From NCBI GenBank assembly GCA_037191015.1, contig JBBCKD010000015.1, positions 434,001-498,000 of the forward strand: DNA of 64,000 nucleotides, given 5' to 3'. The first letter of the stretch is position 1. Each line of letters begins with the position of its first letter. The position numbers were made by a program, and so were the translations under genes. Shown one piece after another: positions 1-7,307 of the stretch. Under the pieces are notes generated by a model. The model searched no databases and was not told the origin of the DNA. It saw nothing but the letters and a program-made list of their open reading frames with translations. The stretch is from Ravibacter sp037191015 (lineage in GTDB: Bacteria; Bacteroidota; Bacteroidia; Cytophagales; Spirosomataceae).

Positions 1-358
1 GAAAAACGCAGAAAGCCAGGGCTGCGGTAGTGGAAAGCGAGCCGGTAGGGGCCCTGTACCCTGGAAATATGGTCGCTATGTTGGCGAATGCTATGAAAAG
101 AAAGAGTGTGCCCAGGAAAGGCAGATACCTGGCCGGGTTTTGCAGCCCTGCCTCGCTGATCTGCTCATTCAGGGTGATAAATATCATCTCGAGCACCCCC
201 TGCTTGCCGTCCACCGGTTTGTCGGGATGGATATTCCTGGTAATCAGCCAGGAGATCCCTGTCAGGAGAATCATAATCGCCCAGGTGGTTACCAGGGTGT
301 TATTGATCCTGATGTTCTCGTAACTCCAGTAGATGATCTGATCGGGGGTAATGTTCAT
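1..358 (-). CDS. atpB: N-ATPase subunit a, 5' part only
   Basis: Membrane subunit a of a rotary F-type ATPase, forming the ion channel beside the c-ring. Only the first 119 codons are in the window; the gene runs off the left edge. Translation of the minus strand from 358 begins MNITPDQIIYWSYENIRINN and has one hydrophobic segment at about residues 22-38 and another at about 82-97. The ATG overlaps the stop of the upstream gene by four bases (ATGA, 355-358), so translational coupling is likely. The stator arginine that would prove function lies outside the window. Assignment rests on this sequence together with the order atpD-atpC-atpQ-atpR before it, which is the arrangement known for N-ATPases. 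Confidence 0.85.
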   Translation of the reverse strand, partial: MNITPDQIIYWSYENIRINNTLVTTWAIMILLTGISWLITRNIHPDKPVDGKQGVLEMIFITLNEQISEAGLQNPARYLPFLGTLFLFIAFANIATIFPGYRAPTGSLSTTAALAFCVF

Positions 359-660
359 CTCAACGGAGTTTTTGATGGAGCCTCTGTTGAACCCGGTTTC
401 CCGGTGAACGACATTACAGCAAAACGGGCAGCGACAAAACCGGCCGTGCAGACCAGTATCCTTTGCCAGCTACCGTCAGATACATAATAGAAAACGGCCA
501 TGGTGACCGCCGTACGCACAATAAAGGAACCTGCAAACAGGAAGAACGGATTCCTTAACCGGACCCCTTTTCTCACTGTATACCACAACCCGCCGAAGAA
601 CAAGATCCCGCTGAGGATGCCGGCGATAAAAACTCCCGATAATTCGAACCATTCAGTCAT
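355..660 (-). CDS. atpR: N-ATPase accessory membrane subunit AtpR
   Basis: Small integral membrane protein of about 101 residues, with hydrophobic stretches at the N-terminus (GVFIAGILSGILFFGGLWY) and in the middle and C-terminal parts. AtpR occurs only in N-ATPase operons, between atpQ and atpB, and is thought to help assemble or stabilise the c-ring. I chose the ATG at 660 (MTEWFELSG) rather than the in-frame start at 702, because the extra 14 residues are polar and would lie inside atpQ; with 660 the overlap with atpQ is eight bases. The 3' end overlaps atpB by four bases. The name rests mainly on position, size and hydrophobicity, since the family is poorly conserved. Confidence 0.75.
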   Translation of the reverse strand: MTEWFELSGVFIAGILSGILFFGGLWYTVRKGVRLRNPFFLFAGSFIVRTAVTMAVFYYVSDGSWQRILVCTAGFVAARFAVMSFTGKPGSTEAPSKTPLR

Positions 661-967
661 TCTGATGCTTGTTTTCTTTGTTGATATCCCTGTTTTCTTC
701 ATTCAGCCACTGATAAGCGATGACGCATCCGAGCATCAGGCCCCCTATCATGAAAGTCAGCGTCCACGAAAAATGCTGCGGGTAGGTCTTGTCCAGCCAC
801 CAGCCGAGGGCCGTTCCCAGCAGGAGCGGCAGGGCTACAGACCAGCCGACCATCCCCATGGCGCCCAGGCCCAGCCAGACGCTTCTTTTAGGGTTTTGCC
901 TGGATCTCAGTTTTCGCTGCTCTATTTCCTTGATCCGGTCAGAAAAGGAATCTGGTTTTTCAGCCAT
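653..967 (-). CDS. atpQ: N-ATPase accessory membrane subunit AtpQ (AtpI/AtpZ-like)
   Basis: A 104-residue protein with a basic, charged N-terminus (about residues 1-28), two hydrophobic segments (about 31-57 and 70-87) and a polar tail. The segment VGWSVALPLLLGTALGWWLD resembles the AtpI/AtpZ family of small F-ATPase assembly factors. In N-ATPase operons the equivalent gene is atpQ, directly after atpC, as here. It starts 17 bases after the atpC stop and overlaps the chosen atpR start. AtpI-type proteins assist c-ring assembly in ordinary F-ATPases; the same role here is inferred. Confidence 0.78.
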   Translation of the reverse strand: MAEKPDSFSDRIKEIEQRKLRSRQNPKRSVWLGLGAMGMVGWSVALPLLLGTALGWWLDKTYPQHFSWTLTFMIGGLMLGCVIAYQWLNEENRDINKENKHQND

Positions 968-984
968 CGCGTTACGCCAGGGGC

Positions 985-1392
985 TTATTTTTGAATTAAC
1001 TGTTCAAAATTCCTGATAAAGCCGGTTTCCAGCTGCGACATCACCTGCCGCACTTTTTTTTCTTCCTCGTCCAGGTTCCTGAACTCCCGGGCGATTTTCA
1101 GGTGAAGCTCACCCAGGTCGCTGCCTGCAACGGCGTTTCTCACGGCAGCGGTTACCTGGTTCCCGGCTTTGGTGAGTATTCCCTGGTCTATCGCTACAAA
1201 ATGTTCTTTACCGGCCATATCCCGGTAAATGAGCAGGCCGGCGGCCAGCGCTACCACGCAGTCCAGCCGTTGGGGCAGGAATCCCAAAGACCCGGAAACG
1301 GAAGGGACCTGGAGGCTCTGTATATCTTCCGGGCCGAGGAATACTTCCTGGGGCAGGAAAATGCTTAACTGCATGGCGTTCTGTTCTGTCAT
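985..1392 (-). CDS. atpC: F1 ATPase subunit epsilon
   Basis: Epsilon subunit of the F1 sector, 135 residues. The N-terminal 90 residues form the expected beta-sandwich (LSIFLPQEVFLGPEDIQSLQ, then GSLGFLPQR) and the C-terminal third is charged and helical. It couples rotation of the central stalk to the catalytic head and can inhibit ATP hydrolysis. The start overlaps the atpD stop by four bases (ATGA at 1389-1392). The sequence departs from the canonical epsilon motif around GxxGxLPxH, reading GSLGFLPQR, so the usual histidine is absent. This is acceptable for N-ATPase epsilon, which is generally divergent. Confidence 0.87.
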   Translation of the reverse strand: MTEQNAMQLSIFLPQEVFLGPEDIQSLQVPSVSGSLGFLPQRLDCVVALAAGLLIYRDMAGKEHFVAIDQGILTKAGNQVTAAVRNAVAGSDLGELHLKIAREFRNLDEEEKKVRQVMSQLETGFIRNFEQLIQK

Positions 1393-2768
1393 TTTTTTAT
1401 ATCGTCGAGTGTGCCTATCATATAAAAGGCATTTTCCGGGTAATTTTTGAATTCATTCCGCAATATTCTTTCGCATCCGTCCAGCGCGTCGGCAAGGGCC
1501 ACGGTTTTACCCGGTGTCCCGCTGAACTGCTCGGTGGTAAAAAAAGGCTGTGTAAGAAAACGTTCCAGCTTTCTCGACTTGTTTACCAGGTTGAGATCGT
1601 CCTGGGAGAGCTGCTCCATGCCGAGCATGGCGATGATATCTTTGAGCTCTTCATACTTGGCCAGCGTAGCCCGGATCTCTTTTGCGAGGTCGTAGTGCCT
1701 TCGCCCTATTACGCCGGGAGAAGCCATGCGCGAATTGGACTGCAGCAGGTCGATAGCCGGGTACAGGCCTTCGGCGGCCCGCTTTCGCGACAGGATAATG
1801 GAAGCCGATAAGTGAGAGAACGTATGTACAGCCGCCGGGTCGGTCATGTCGTCGGCCGGTACGTAGACCGCCTGGATAGAAGTGATGGCGCCCTTATCCG
1901 TGTTGGCGATGCGTTCCTGGAGCTGCGATATTTCCGTAGCCATGGTAGGCTGGTAGCCGAGACGGGAAGGCATTTTCCCCATCAACCCCGACACCTCCAT
2001 GCCTGCCTGGATAAAGCGGAAAATATTATCGATTAGCAACAGCACATCGCGTCTCTCCTCGTCCCTGAAATATTCTGCGACCGAGAGCGCCGCATGGCCT
2101 ATGCGGAACCGCGCGCCCGGCGGCTCGTTCATCTGTCCGAAGAACATGGTCATATCGGGAAGCACGCCTGCGTCTTTCATTTCGTGGTAGAGCTCATAGC
2201 CCTCCCGGCTTCTTTCACCGATACCGCAAAACAGGCTTACTCCTTTGTGTTTCCCGGCCATATTATGGATCATCTCCGTCAGCAGCACCGTTTTACCGAC
2301 TCCGGCGCCGCCGAACAGGCCGGCTTTTCCTCCTTTTTCGAGGGGTACCAGCACATCGATCGCCTTGATCCCGGTTTCAAAAACTTCGGTATTCGTGGCA
2401 AGACGGCTGATGGGAGGCGAAGGTTGATGGATACTGCGTGTGGGAGTACCTTCGGGAAGAAGATATTCGTCGAGCGGGTTGCCGAATACATTGAACATAT
2501 GACCGAGGGTGGCCGGGCCGACCGGTATCCGGGCCGGGGAGCCCGTGTCGAAAACTTCCATTCCCCTCGCCAGGCCGTCGGTCGGTACCATAGCTATGCC
2601 TCTTACCCTCTTTTCGTCAAGATGGGCCATTACTTCGACAGGCACTTCACCGTAATCGCCCTCTGTTTTCAGCAGGGAGTTGATGGAAGGTAAAGATTCC
2701 GAAAACGTGATATCGATCACGCTACCTCTAATAGCCGTTATTTTCCCGTAATTCTGGGATTTAAGCAT
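1389..2768 (-). CDS. atpD: F1/N-ATPase catalytic subunit beta
   Basis: Catalytic beta subunit, 459 residues, near the usual length. The Walker A motif GGAGVGKT is at residues 153-160, the GERSREG motif with the catalytic glutamate is at 184-190 (E189), and the Walker B strand LLLID is at 243-247. The C-terminal helical domain is complete. It is the first gene of the operon, an order (beta first) typical of N-ATPases and unlike the usual Bacteroidota atpBEFHAG arrangement, where beta and epsilon sit in a separate unit. N-ATPases commonly pump sodium ions. Whether this one does cannot be decided here, because the ion-binding c subunit lies beyond the left edge. It diverges from the NAD(P)HX repair gene across a 405-base gap. 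Confidence 0.96.
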   Translation of the reverse strand: MLKSQNYGKITAIRGSVIDITFSESLPSINSLLKTEGDYGEVPVEVMAHLDEKRVRGIAMVPTDGLARGMEVFDTGSPARIPVGPATLGHMFNVFGNPLDEYLLPEGTPTRSIHQPSPPISRLATNTEVFETGIKAIDVLVPLEKGGKAGLFGGAGVGKTVLLTEMIHNMAGKHKGVSLFCGIGERSREGYELYHEMKDAGVLPDMTMFFGQMNEPPGARFRIGHAALSVAEYFRDEERRDVLLLIDNIFRFIQAGMEVSGLMGKMPSRLGYQPTMATEISQLQERIANTDKGAITSIQAVYVPADDMTDPAAVHTFSHLSASIILSRKRAAEGLYPAIDLLQSNSRMASPGVIGRRHYDLAKEIRATLAKYEELKDIIAMLGMEQLSQDDLNLVNKSRKLERFLTQPFFTTEQFSGTPGKTVALADALDGCERILRNEFKNYPENAFYMIGTLDDIKK

Positions 2769-3173
2769 AACTTAAGCATTGTCATCGCCCACCGTCAGCT
2801 CCGGAGGAAAAAGGGGCGGATTGGCCGCATGCGGCTTATAAATTAACTGGTATATGTACAAAAAAAGCTATTTTCCGGGAAAATCATAATTTTTTGAAAA
2901 CTGATTTTTGTCATAAAACCGGAGTGTTTCGATGTAAACCGGAATGAGTTCCCGGAAATTGCATGCCGGAGGGCTTGTATCGGGCGGTGATAAATCTGCA
3001 AAATGCGGAGGATTTGCAGCCTGAAACCGGTAACTTGATAGACCGGATCCGATCCATAGAGGGAGCTGAGAAGTGAACGGGTCGCCGGAGGCGACATAAT
3101 AGGGCTTCGGGGGCGCCCGGCCGGGACTGCAAGTCCCGAAGAACCCTTGTCAAAACACATTAATTTTACAAAA
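2769..3173. other. Divergent intergenic region between atpD and nnr
   Basis: About 405 bases with no convincing gene. It holds the promoters of two divergent units, a perfect 12-base palindrome GCCGCATGCGGC at 2824-2835 in the atpD leader, an AT-rich stretch at 2836-2935 and a dispersed palindromic repeat at 3070-3142. A 105-codon minus-strand reading frame exists here, but it crosses the repeat, has no recognisable domain and has a composition unlike the neighbouring proteins. Confidence 0.6.
3070..3142 (+). repeat. Dispersed palindromic repeat, copy A (interrupted)
   Basis: Two consecutive hairpins: GTCGCC-GGA-GGCGAC at 3081-3095, then CGGGACT-GCA-AGTCCCG at 3122-3138, joined by a linker containing AATAGGGCTTC. 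The same layout lies in reverse orientation at 25018-25073. Relative to that copy, this one carries 14 additional bases after CTTC, including the palindrome GGGCGCCC, which splits the 5' arm of the second hairpin. It lies in an intergenic region just upstream of the nnr gene. Confidence 0.75.
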
Positions 3174-4652
3174 ATGAAAATACTTTCGGCTGCGCAGATA
3201 AGAGAGCTTGACGCCTATACCATCGTGAACGAACCCGTGCTGTCTGTCGATCTGATGGAGCGGGCCGCGAAGGCATTCGTGCAATGGCTTCTGTGCAAAT
3301 TTGATGAAGCGCATGAGTATACCATCTTTTGCGGGAAAGGGAATAACGGAGGCGACGGGCTTGCCGTAGCCAGGATGCTTATCGGGCGGGGAAATTCCGT
3401 AAAGGTTTTTATTGCCGAGCACCGGGAATCGGGTACGCCTGATTTCGAGGAGAATCTCAGGAGGCTGGAAGGACTGACGGAGCCTGTCTTTGTACGTTCG
3501 CCGGCGGGCTTTTCTACGCCTGATACCGGGATCGTCATCGACGCCCTGCTGGGGACCGGGCTTAACAGTCCTGCCAGGGGGCTGCTGGCAGACGCAATTT
3601 CGGCTATCAACGGCTCCGGGCTGACGGTGGTGTCGGTCGATATAGCCAGCGGACTTTTTACCGATAAGGCCAACGGGAGCGAAGACTTCATTGTGAAGCC
3701 CGACTATACCATCTCTTTCCAGGTGCCTAAGTTGTCTTTCTTCATACCCGACTGCTATCCCTATGTCGGTGAATGGTATGTGGCGGACATAGGGCTCGAC
3801 GGGGAATTCCTGGAAAAGCAGCCCTCGGACTACTTTCTCACTACTAGGGAAAATTTGCCACACCTCAAAAAAAAGCGAGGTAAATATTCCCATAAAGGTA
3901 CTTATGGTCATGCACTTATGGTTGCAGGTAGCTACGGGAAAATGGGAGCAGCCGTCCTTTCTTCCAGGGCGTGCCTGCGTTCGGGCGTCGGACTGCTGAC
4001 TGCTTATATCCCCGGTTGCGGGTATGAGATCATGCAGATCGCCGTTCCGGAAGCTATGGTGATTACGGATCCCGGGAAAAGTTTCCTGGTTTCGATACCC
4101 GGGAACCTCGGCTATTCGGCAATAGGCGCCGGGCCGGGAATAGGGACCGATCAGGATACCCTGGAGGCTGTTAAAAAGTTGCTGGAGAACTTTTCCGGGC
4201 CTATGGTCCTGGATGCGGATGCCCTGAATTTATTGGCTCTGCATCCTGAATTGCTGGAATTATTGCCTGAAAACACCATTCTGACACCTCATCCCAAAGA
4301 ATTCCAACGGCTTGCGGGAGCGTCCGGCGACGGCTTCGAGACGATACGCAAGGCCTGTAGTTTCGCCCGGCGATACAGGATCATTATCTGTCTTAAAGGA
4401 GCCCATACCGCCGTAGTGCTGCCCGACGGGAAGGTTTATTTCAATTCCACGGGTAACCCGGGAATGGCTACAGGAGGAAGCGGAGATGTGCTCACAGGCA
4501 TGATACTGGCCTTGCTGGCGCAGGGATATGCGCCCGACATAGCTGCGAGACTTGCCGTTTACAGGCACGGCGAGGCAGGAGACCGGCAGGCGGCGGAGAG
4601 GACAGAAGAGGCGCTGATCGCATCAGATCTCATAGAGGGTTTGCGGTGGTAA
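3174..4652 (+). CDS. nnr: Bifunctional NAD(P)H-hydrate epimerase and dehydratase
   Basis: Repairs NADHX and NADPHX, the damaged hydrated forms of the cofactors. The N-terminal YjeF domain (about residues 1-210, with FCGKGNNGGDGLAVAR) epimerises the R form; the C-terminal ribokinase-like domain (about 215-490, with the signature TGNPGMATGGSGDVLTG) dehydrates the S form using ADP or ATP. I chose the ATG at 3174 (MKILSAAQIRELD), which matches the family N-terminus, over an in-frame TTG at 3147. TAATTTTA lies only five bases upstream of this ATG, so the message may be almost leaderless. Transcribed divergently from the ATPase operon. Confidence 0.95.
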   Translation: MKILSAAQIRELDAYTIVNEPVLSVDLMERAAKAFVQWLLCKFDEAHEYTIFCGKGNNGGDGLAVARMLIGRGNSVKVFIAEHRESGTPDFEENLRRLEGLTEPVFVRSPAGFSTPDTGIVIDALLGTGLNSPARGLLADAISAINGSGLTVVSVDIASGLFTDKANGSEDFIVKPDYTISFQVPKLSFFIPDCYPYVGEWYVADIGLDGEFLEKQPSDYFLTTRENLPHLKKKRGKYSHKGTYGHALMVAGSYGKMGAAVLSSRACLRSGVGLLTAYIPGCGYEIMQIAVPEAMVITDPGKSFLVSIPGNLGYSAIGAGPGIGTDQDTLEAVKKLLENFSGPMVLDADALNLLALHPELLELLPENTILTPHPKEFQRLAGASGDGFETIRKACSFARRYRIIICLKGAHTAVVLPDGKVYFNSTGNPGMATGGSGDVLTGMILALLAQGYAPDIAARLAVYRHGEAGDRQAAERTEEALIASDLIEGLRW

Positions 4653-4728
4653 TCCGGCTTCGTAAACTGGCATAATATTTTAGAAGCTATCATCATCAGA
4701 ATATGTGCCACTCTAATGTTTAACGATC

Positions 4729-4878
4729 ATGTACGCTGACCTTAACTACTACCGCAAAACTGAGAAACGCAAAACCTATCCTTTTTCCACCACTATTAAA
4801 TTCGGGGTATTCCTTTTCCTTGCGGCTTACCTGCTGGTTAAATTCGTGGAGCCCATACTTGCCAGCGGCACCTATTGA
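4729..4878 (+). CDS. Small single-span membrane protein, 49 residues
   Basis: A short open frame of 49 codons plus stop. The first 24 residues are polar and basic (MYADLNYYRKTEKRKTYPFS), followed by one hydrophobic segment (about residues 25-40, FGVFLFLAAYLLVKFV) and a short tail ending SGTY. This positive-inside layout followed by one transmembrane helix is what a real small membrane protein looks like, and the frame fills most of the gap between the nnr and FUSC genes in the same direction. I do not recognise a family. No strong ribosome-binding site is visible, which is normal in Bacteroidota. Confidence 0.55.
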   Translation: MYADLNYYRKTEKRKTYPFSTTIKFGVFLFLAAYLLVKFVEPILASGTY

Positions 4879-4957
4879 CCAGGATCGCTATTTTACTCAA
4901 AAAAGCTGGCAATTTCACTCAAATGAGGTAGTATTGCGCTCATAAGTCAGCACAGTC

Positions 4958-7183
4958 ATGTACTACCTGGATGGGTTCAGCAAATTCGTTCACAGTCAGT
5001 ATCTCGCATCCGGTGTCCGCCTGACATTGGCAACTCTAATACCGTGCATGGTTTTTCAGCATTACGGTGTGCTGGAAACCATGATACCGTTTGCGCTGGG
5101 AACACTGTTTATCGGGGTTGTAGATAATCCCGGACCACTCAACCGGCGCAGGAACACGCTGCTGTTCGCGATTTTTTTTACCTTCTTTTCCGGGCTTGTC
5201 ACGATCTGGTTCCAGCCTTACACGGCCCTGATCTACTTTTCTATTGTCGTTTTCGGGATTTTTTTCTCGATGATCGGTGTCTACGGCAACAGGGCCAATG
5301 CCGTAGGAACTATCAGCCTGCTTGTATTTATCTTCACACTGAACGAGAGTCCCGCCGAGGGCAAAGTATACCAGCATGTACTGGTTTTCATGGCCGGAGG
5401 AGTCTGGTACTTCCTGATTTTCCTGCTTTCCTCCGGGCTGCGCCCCTATTTGCCGGCCCAGCAACTGATGGGCGAGAACCTGGTTCTGCTCGGCGAGCTG
5501 CTTTCGGTAAAGGCAAAATTTTATATGCCCAACCCGAAGTTCGGACGGTTGTACGACAAGATGGTACCGTTGCAGGTAGCCCTGAAGGAAAACCATGAAG
5601 TTTTGAGAGAGATCGTTTTCAAAACGCGGCAAATGGTGAAGGACTCCAGCAACAAAAGCCGGACGCTTGTACTGATGTACCTGGACAGCCTGGACCTTTT
5701 CGAGCAGATACTGAATTCGCAGCAGGACTACCGGCATCTCGTCAAGGTGTTCGGGGATACGAAAATCCTCAGGATTTTCGGCATCTATATCAAATGGCTG
5801 GCCGAAGAAGTACAGCACATCGGCGTTGCGGTTCAGGCCGGGGCCGTGTCTACCTCTAACCGGGACCTGGCAGAAGGTTTTCATAAATGCGAGCTCGCAT
5901 TTTACCGGTTTCGTTCGGCAAGGATGACCCAGGAAAATGTAGAGGATTTTATCATGCTGAAGCAGGTGCTGCTCAGTATAAGGGATATCACCGAAAGGGT
6001 AAAGAAGCTGCATCTCCTTACGAGGTACGAGGCAAACGGGACCGAAGAGCTGGGTAGCCTGGCCGGCCCCGACGGCATCGTGCCGAGAGAAGACCTCAAT
6101 CCAAGGACACTGCTCGATAACTTTTCCCTGAAGTCGACCCATTTCAGGCATGCGCTGAGGCTGACCCTGGCACTGGTTACAGGTTTTACCATATCACTTA
6201 TCTGGGATATCGGTCACAGTCACTGGGTTTTGCTTACCATTGTGACCATCATGAAGCCGGCCTTCGGCATCACTAAACAGAGGAACCTATACCGTATCGC
6301 CGGTACATTTCTGGGTGCATCCGTGGGCTTCCTTGCCATTTACCTGGTGACTAATAATACCGGGCTGTTCGTGTTGATGATGATAGCGATGATCATAGCC
6401 TATACTTTCCTGAAAACCAATTACTTTATCGCCTCGGCCGGGATCACCATTTATGTCATAATAGGCTTCTATTTCCTGAATTCCCAGATGATAGGCGAGG
6501 TCCTCGTCGACCGGATCATCGATACGGCGATAGGTTCCGCCATCGCTTATCTTTTTTCCATGTTTGTGCTGCCTTCATGGGAATCGTCGAATCTCAATAA
6601 AACCGTGCAGGAGGCGTTGGAGTCGAACCAGCATTATTTTGAAACGGTATCTTCGGTATTTTCCGGGAAAGAAATCGACCTCTCTCTCCTGAAGCATCAC
6701 AGAAAGGAAGCTATGATTGCCCTGGCCAATGTTTCTGATGCGTTTCAGAAAATGATGTCGGAGCCTAAACGGCAGCGGGTTAAGCTGGAGGACTTTCATC
6801 AGTTTGTGGCTACCTCCCACATGCTGACTTCTTATATTGCGTCGCTGTCGACATATGCCCAGGGTGGCGGTAACCGCTTTGATATCGGCGGATTTGCTCC
6901 CAAGATAAGGGAGATAGACAGGAACCTGACTACTGCTATTTCAATCGTGGAAGGAAGGCAGATAGAGCGGACAGAGGTTATAAAGCAGGCCCTCCCCCAA
7001 AATGAGCAGCTGATGCAGATGCTCTCCCTTGTAAAAAAGGAAATTCGTGAGACGGGCAGGGTAGAGGTTGAAGATCCGGTTCTGAACAGGGACTTTTCGG
7101 AGCTTCGTACGATAGACGGACTGTTTGAGCTCATCAATACGCTTACGGTCGATATTGTTAAAATCCTCAACAGGCTTTTTTAG
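4958..7183 (+). CDS. FUSC-family inner-membrane protein (YccS/YhfK type)
   Basis: A 741-residue inner-membrane protein of the FUSC / aromatic-acid-exporter-like superfamily. It has the family's duplicated plan: a first block of hydrophobic helices at about residues 15-155, a soluble helical region at about 160-390, a second block at about 398-520 (from FRHALRLTLALVTGFTISLI), and a C-terminal cytoplasmic helical domain. Proteins of this kind are annotated as possible efflux components, but for the YccS/YhfK branch the substrate is unknown. It follows the 49-residue membrane protein by 79 bases. No periplasmic adaptor or outer-membrane factor is nearby, so a tripartite pump is not supported by context. 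Confidence 0.85.
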   Translation: MYYLDGFSKFVHSQYLASGVRLTLATLIPCMVFQHYGVLETMIPFALGTLFIGVVDNPGPLNRRRNTLLFAIFFTFFSGLVTIWFQPYTALIYFSIVVFGIFFSMIGVYGNRANAVGTISLLVFIFTLNESPAEGKVYQHVLVFMAGGVWYFLIFLLSSGLRPYLPAQQLMGENLVLLGELLSVKAKFYMPNPKFGRLYDKMVPLQVALKENHEVLREIVFKTRQMVKDSSNKSRTLVLMYLDSLDLFEQILNSQQDYRHLVKVFGDTKILRIFGIYIKWLAEEVQHIGVAVQAGAVSTSNRDLAEGFHKCELAFYRFRSARMTQENVEDFIMLKQVLLSIRDITERVKKLHLLTRYEANGTEELGSLAGPDGIVPREDLNPRTLLDNFSLKSTHFRHALRLTLALVTGFTISLIWDIGHSHWVLLTIVTIMKPAFGITKQRNLYRIAGTFLGASVGFLAIYLVTNNTGLFVLMMIAMIIAYTFLKTNYFIASAGITIYVIIGFYFLNSQMIGEVLVDRIIDTAIGSAIAYLFSMFVLPSWESSNLNKTVQEALESNQHYFETVSSVFSGKEIDLSLLKHHRKEAMIALANVSDAFQKMMSEPKRQRVKLEDFHQFVATSHMLTSYIASLSTYAQGGGNRFDIGGFAPKIREIDRNLTTAISIVEGRQIERTEVIKQALPQNEQLMQMLSLVKKEIRETGRVEVEDPVLNRDFSELRTIDGLFELINTLTVDIVKILNRLF

Positions 7184-7307
7184 GCGGCTTCATTAGGCGC
7201 AGGCCTGGTTGGAAGCGCCAGTACTGCAAATTCAGTATTTCATATGGTTTCGGAGCAAAGCATTTTTGCTGACCTGATTTTTTATTCCTTATAATCCGGA
7301 ACCAGCA

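Noticed and set aside
2094..2693. Plus-strand 199-codon frame opposite atpD
   Set aside because: It is fully antisense to a well-conserved beta subunit and has no recognisable domain; a shadow frame in GC-rich coding DNA.
2843..3160. Minus-strand 105-codon frame in the atpD-nnr gap
   Set aside because: It crosses the palindromic repeat and has no domain or coding-like composition.
5036..6151. Minus-strand 371-codon frame opposite the FUSC gene
   Set aside because: Long, but antisense to a clearly conserved membrane protein, with Pro/His/Gln-rich composition typical of shadow frames.
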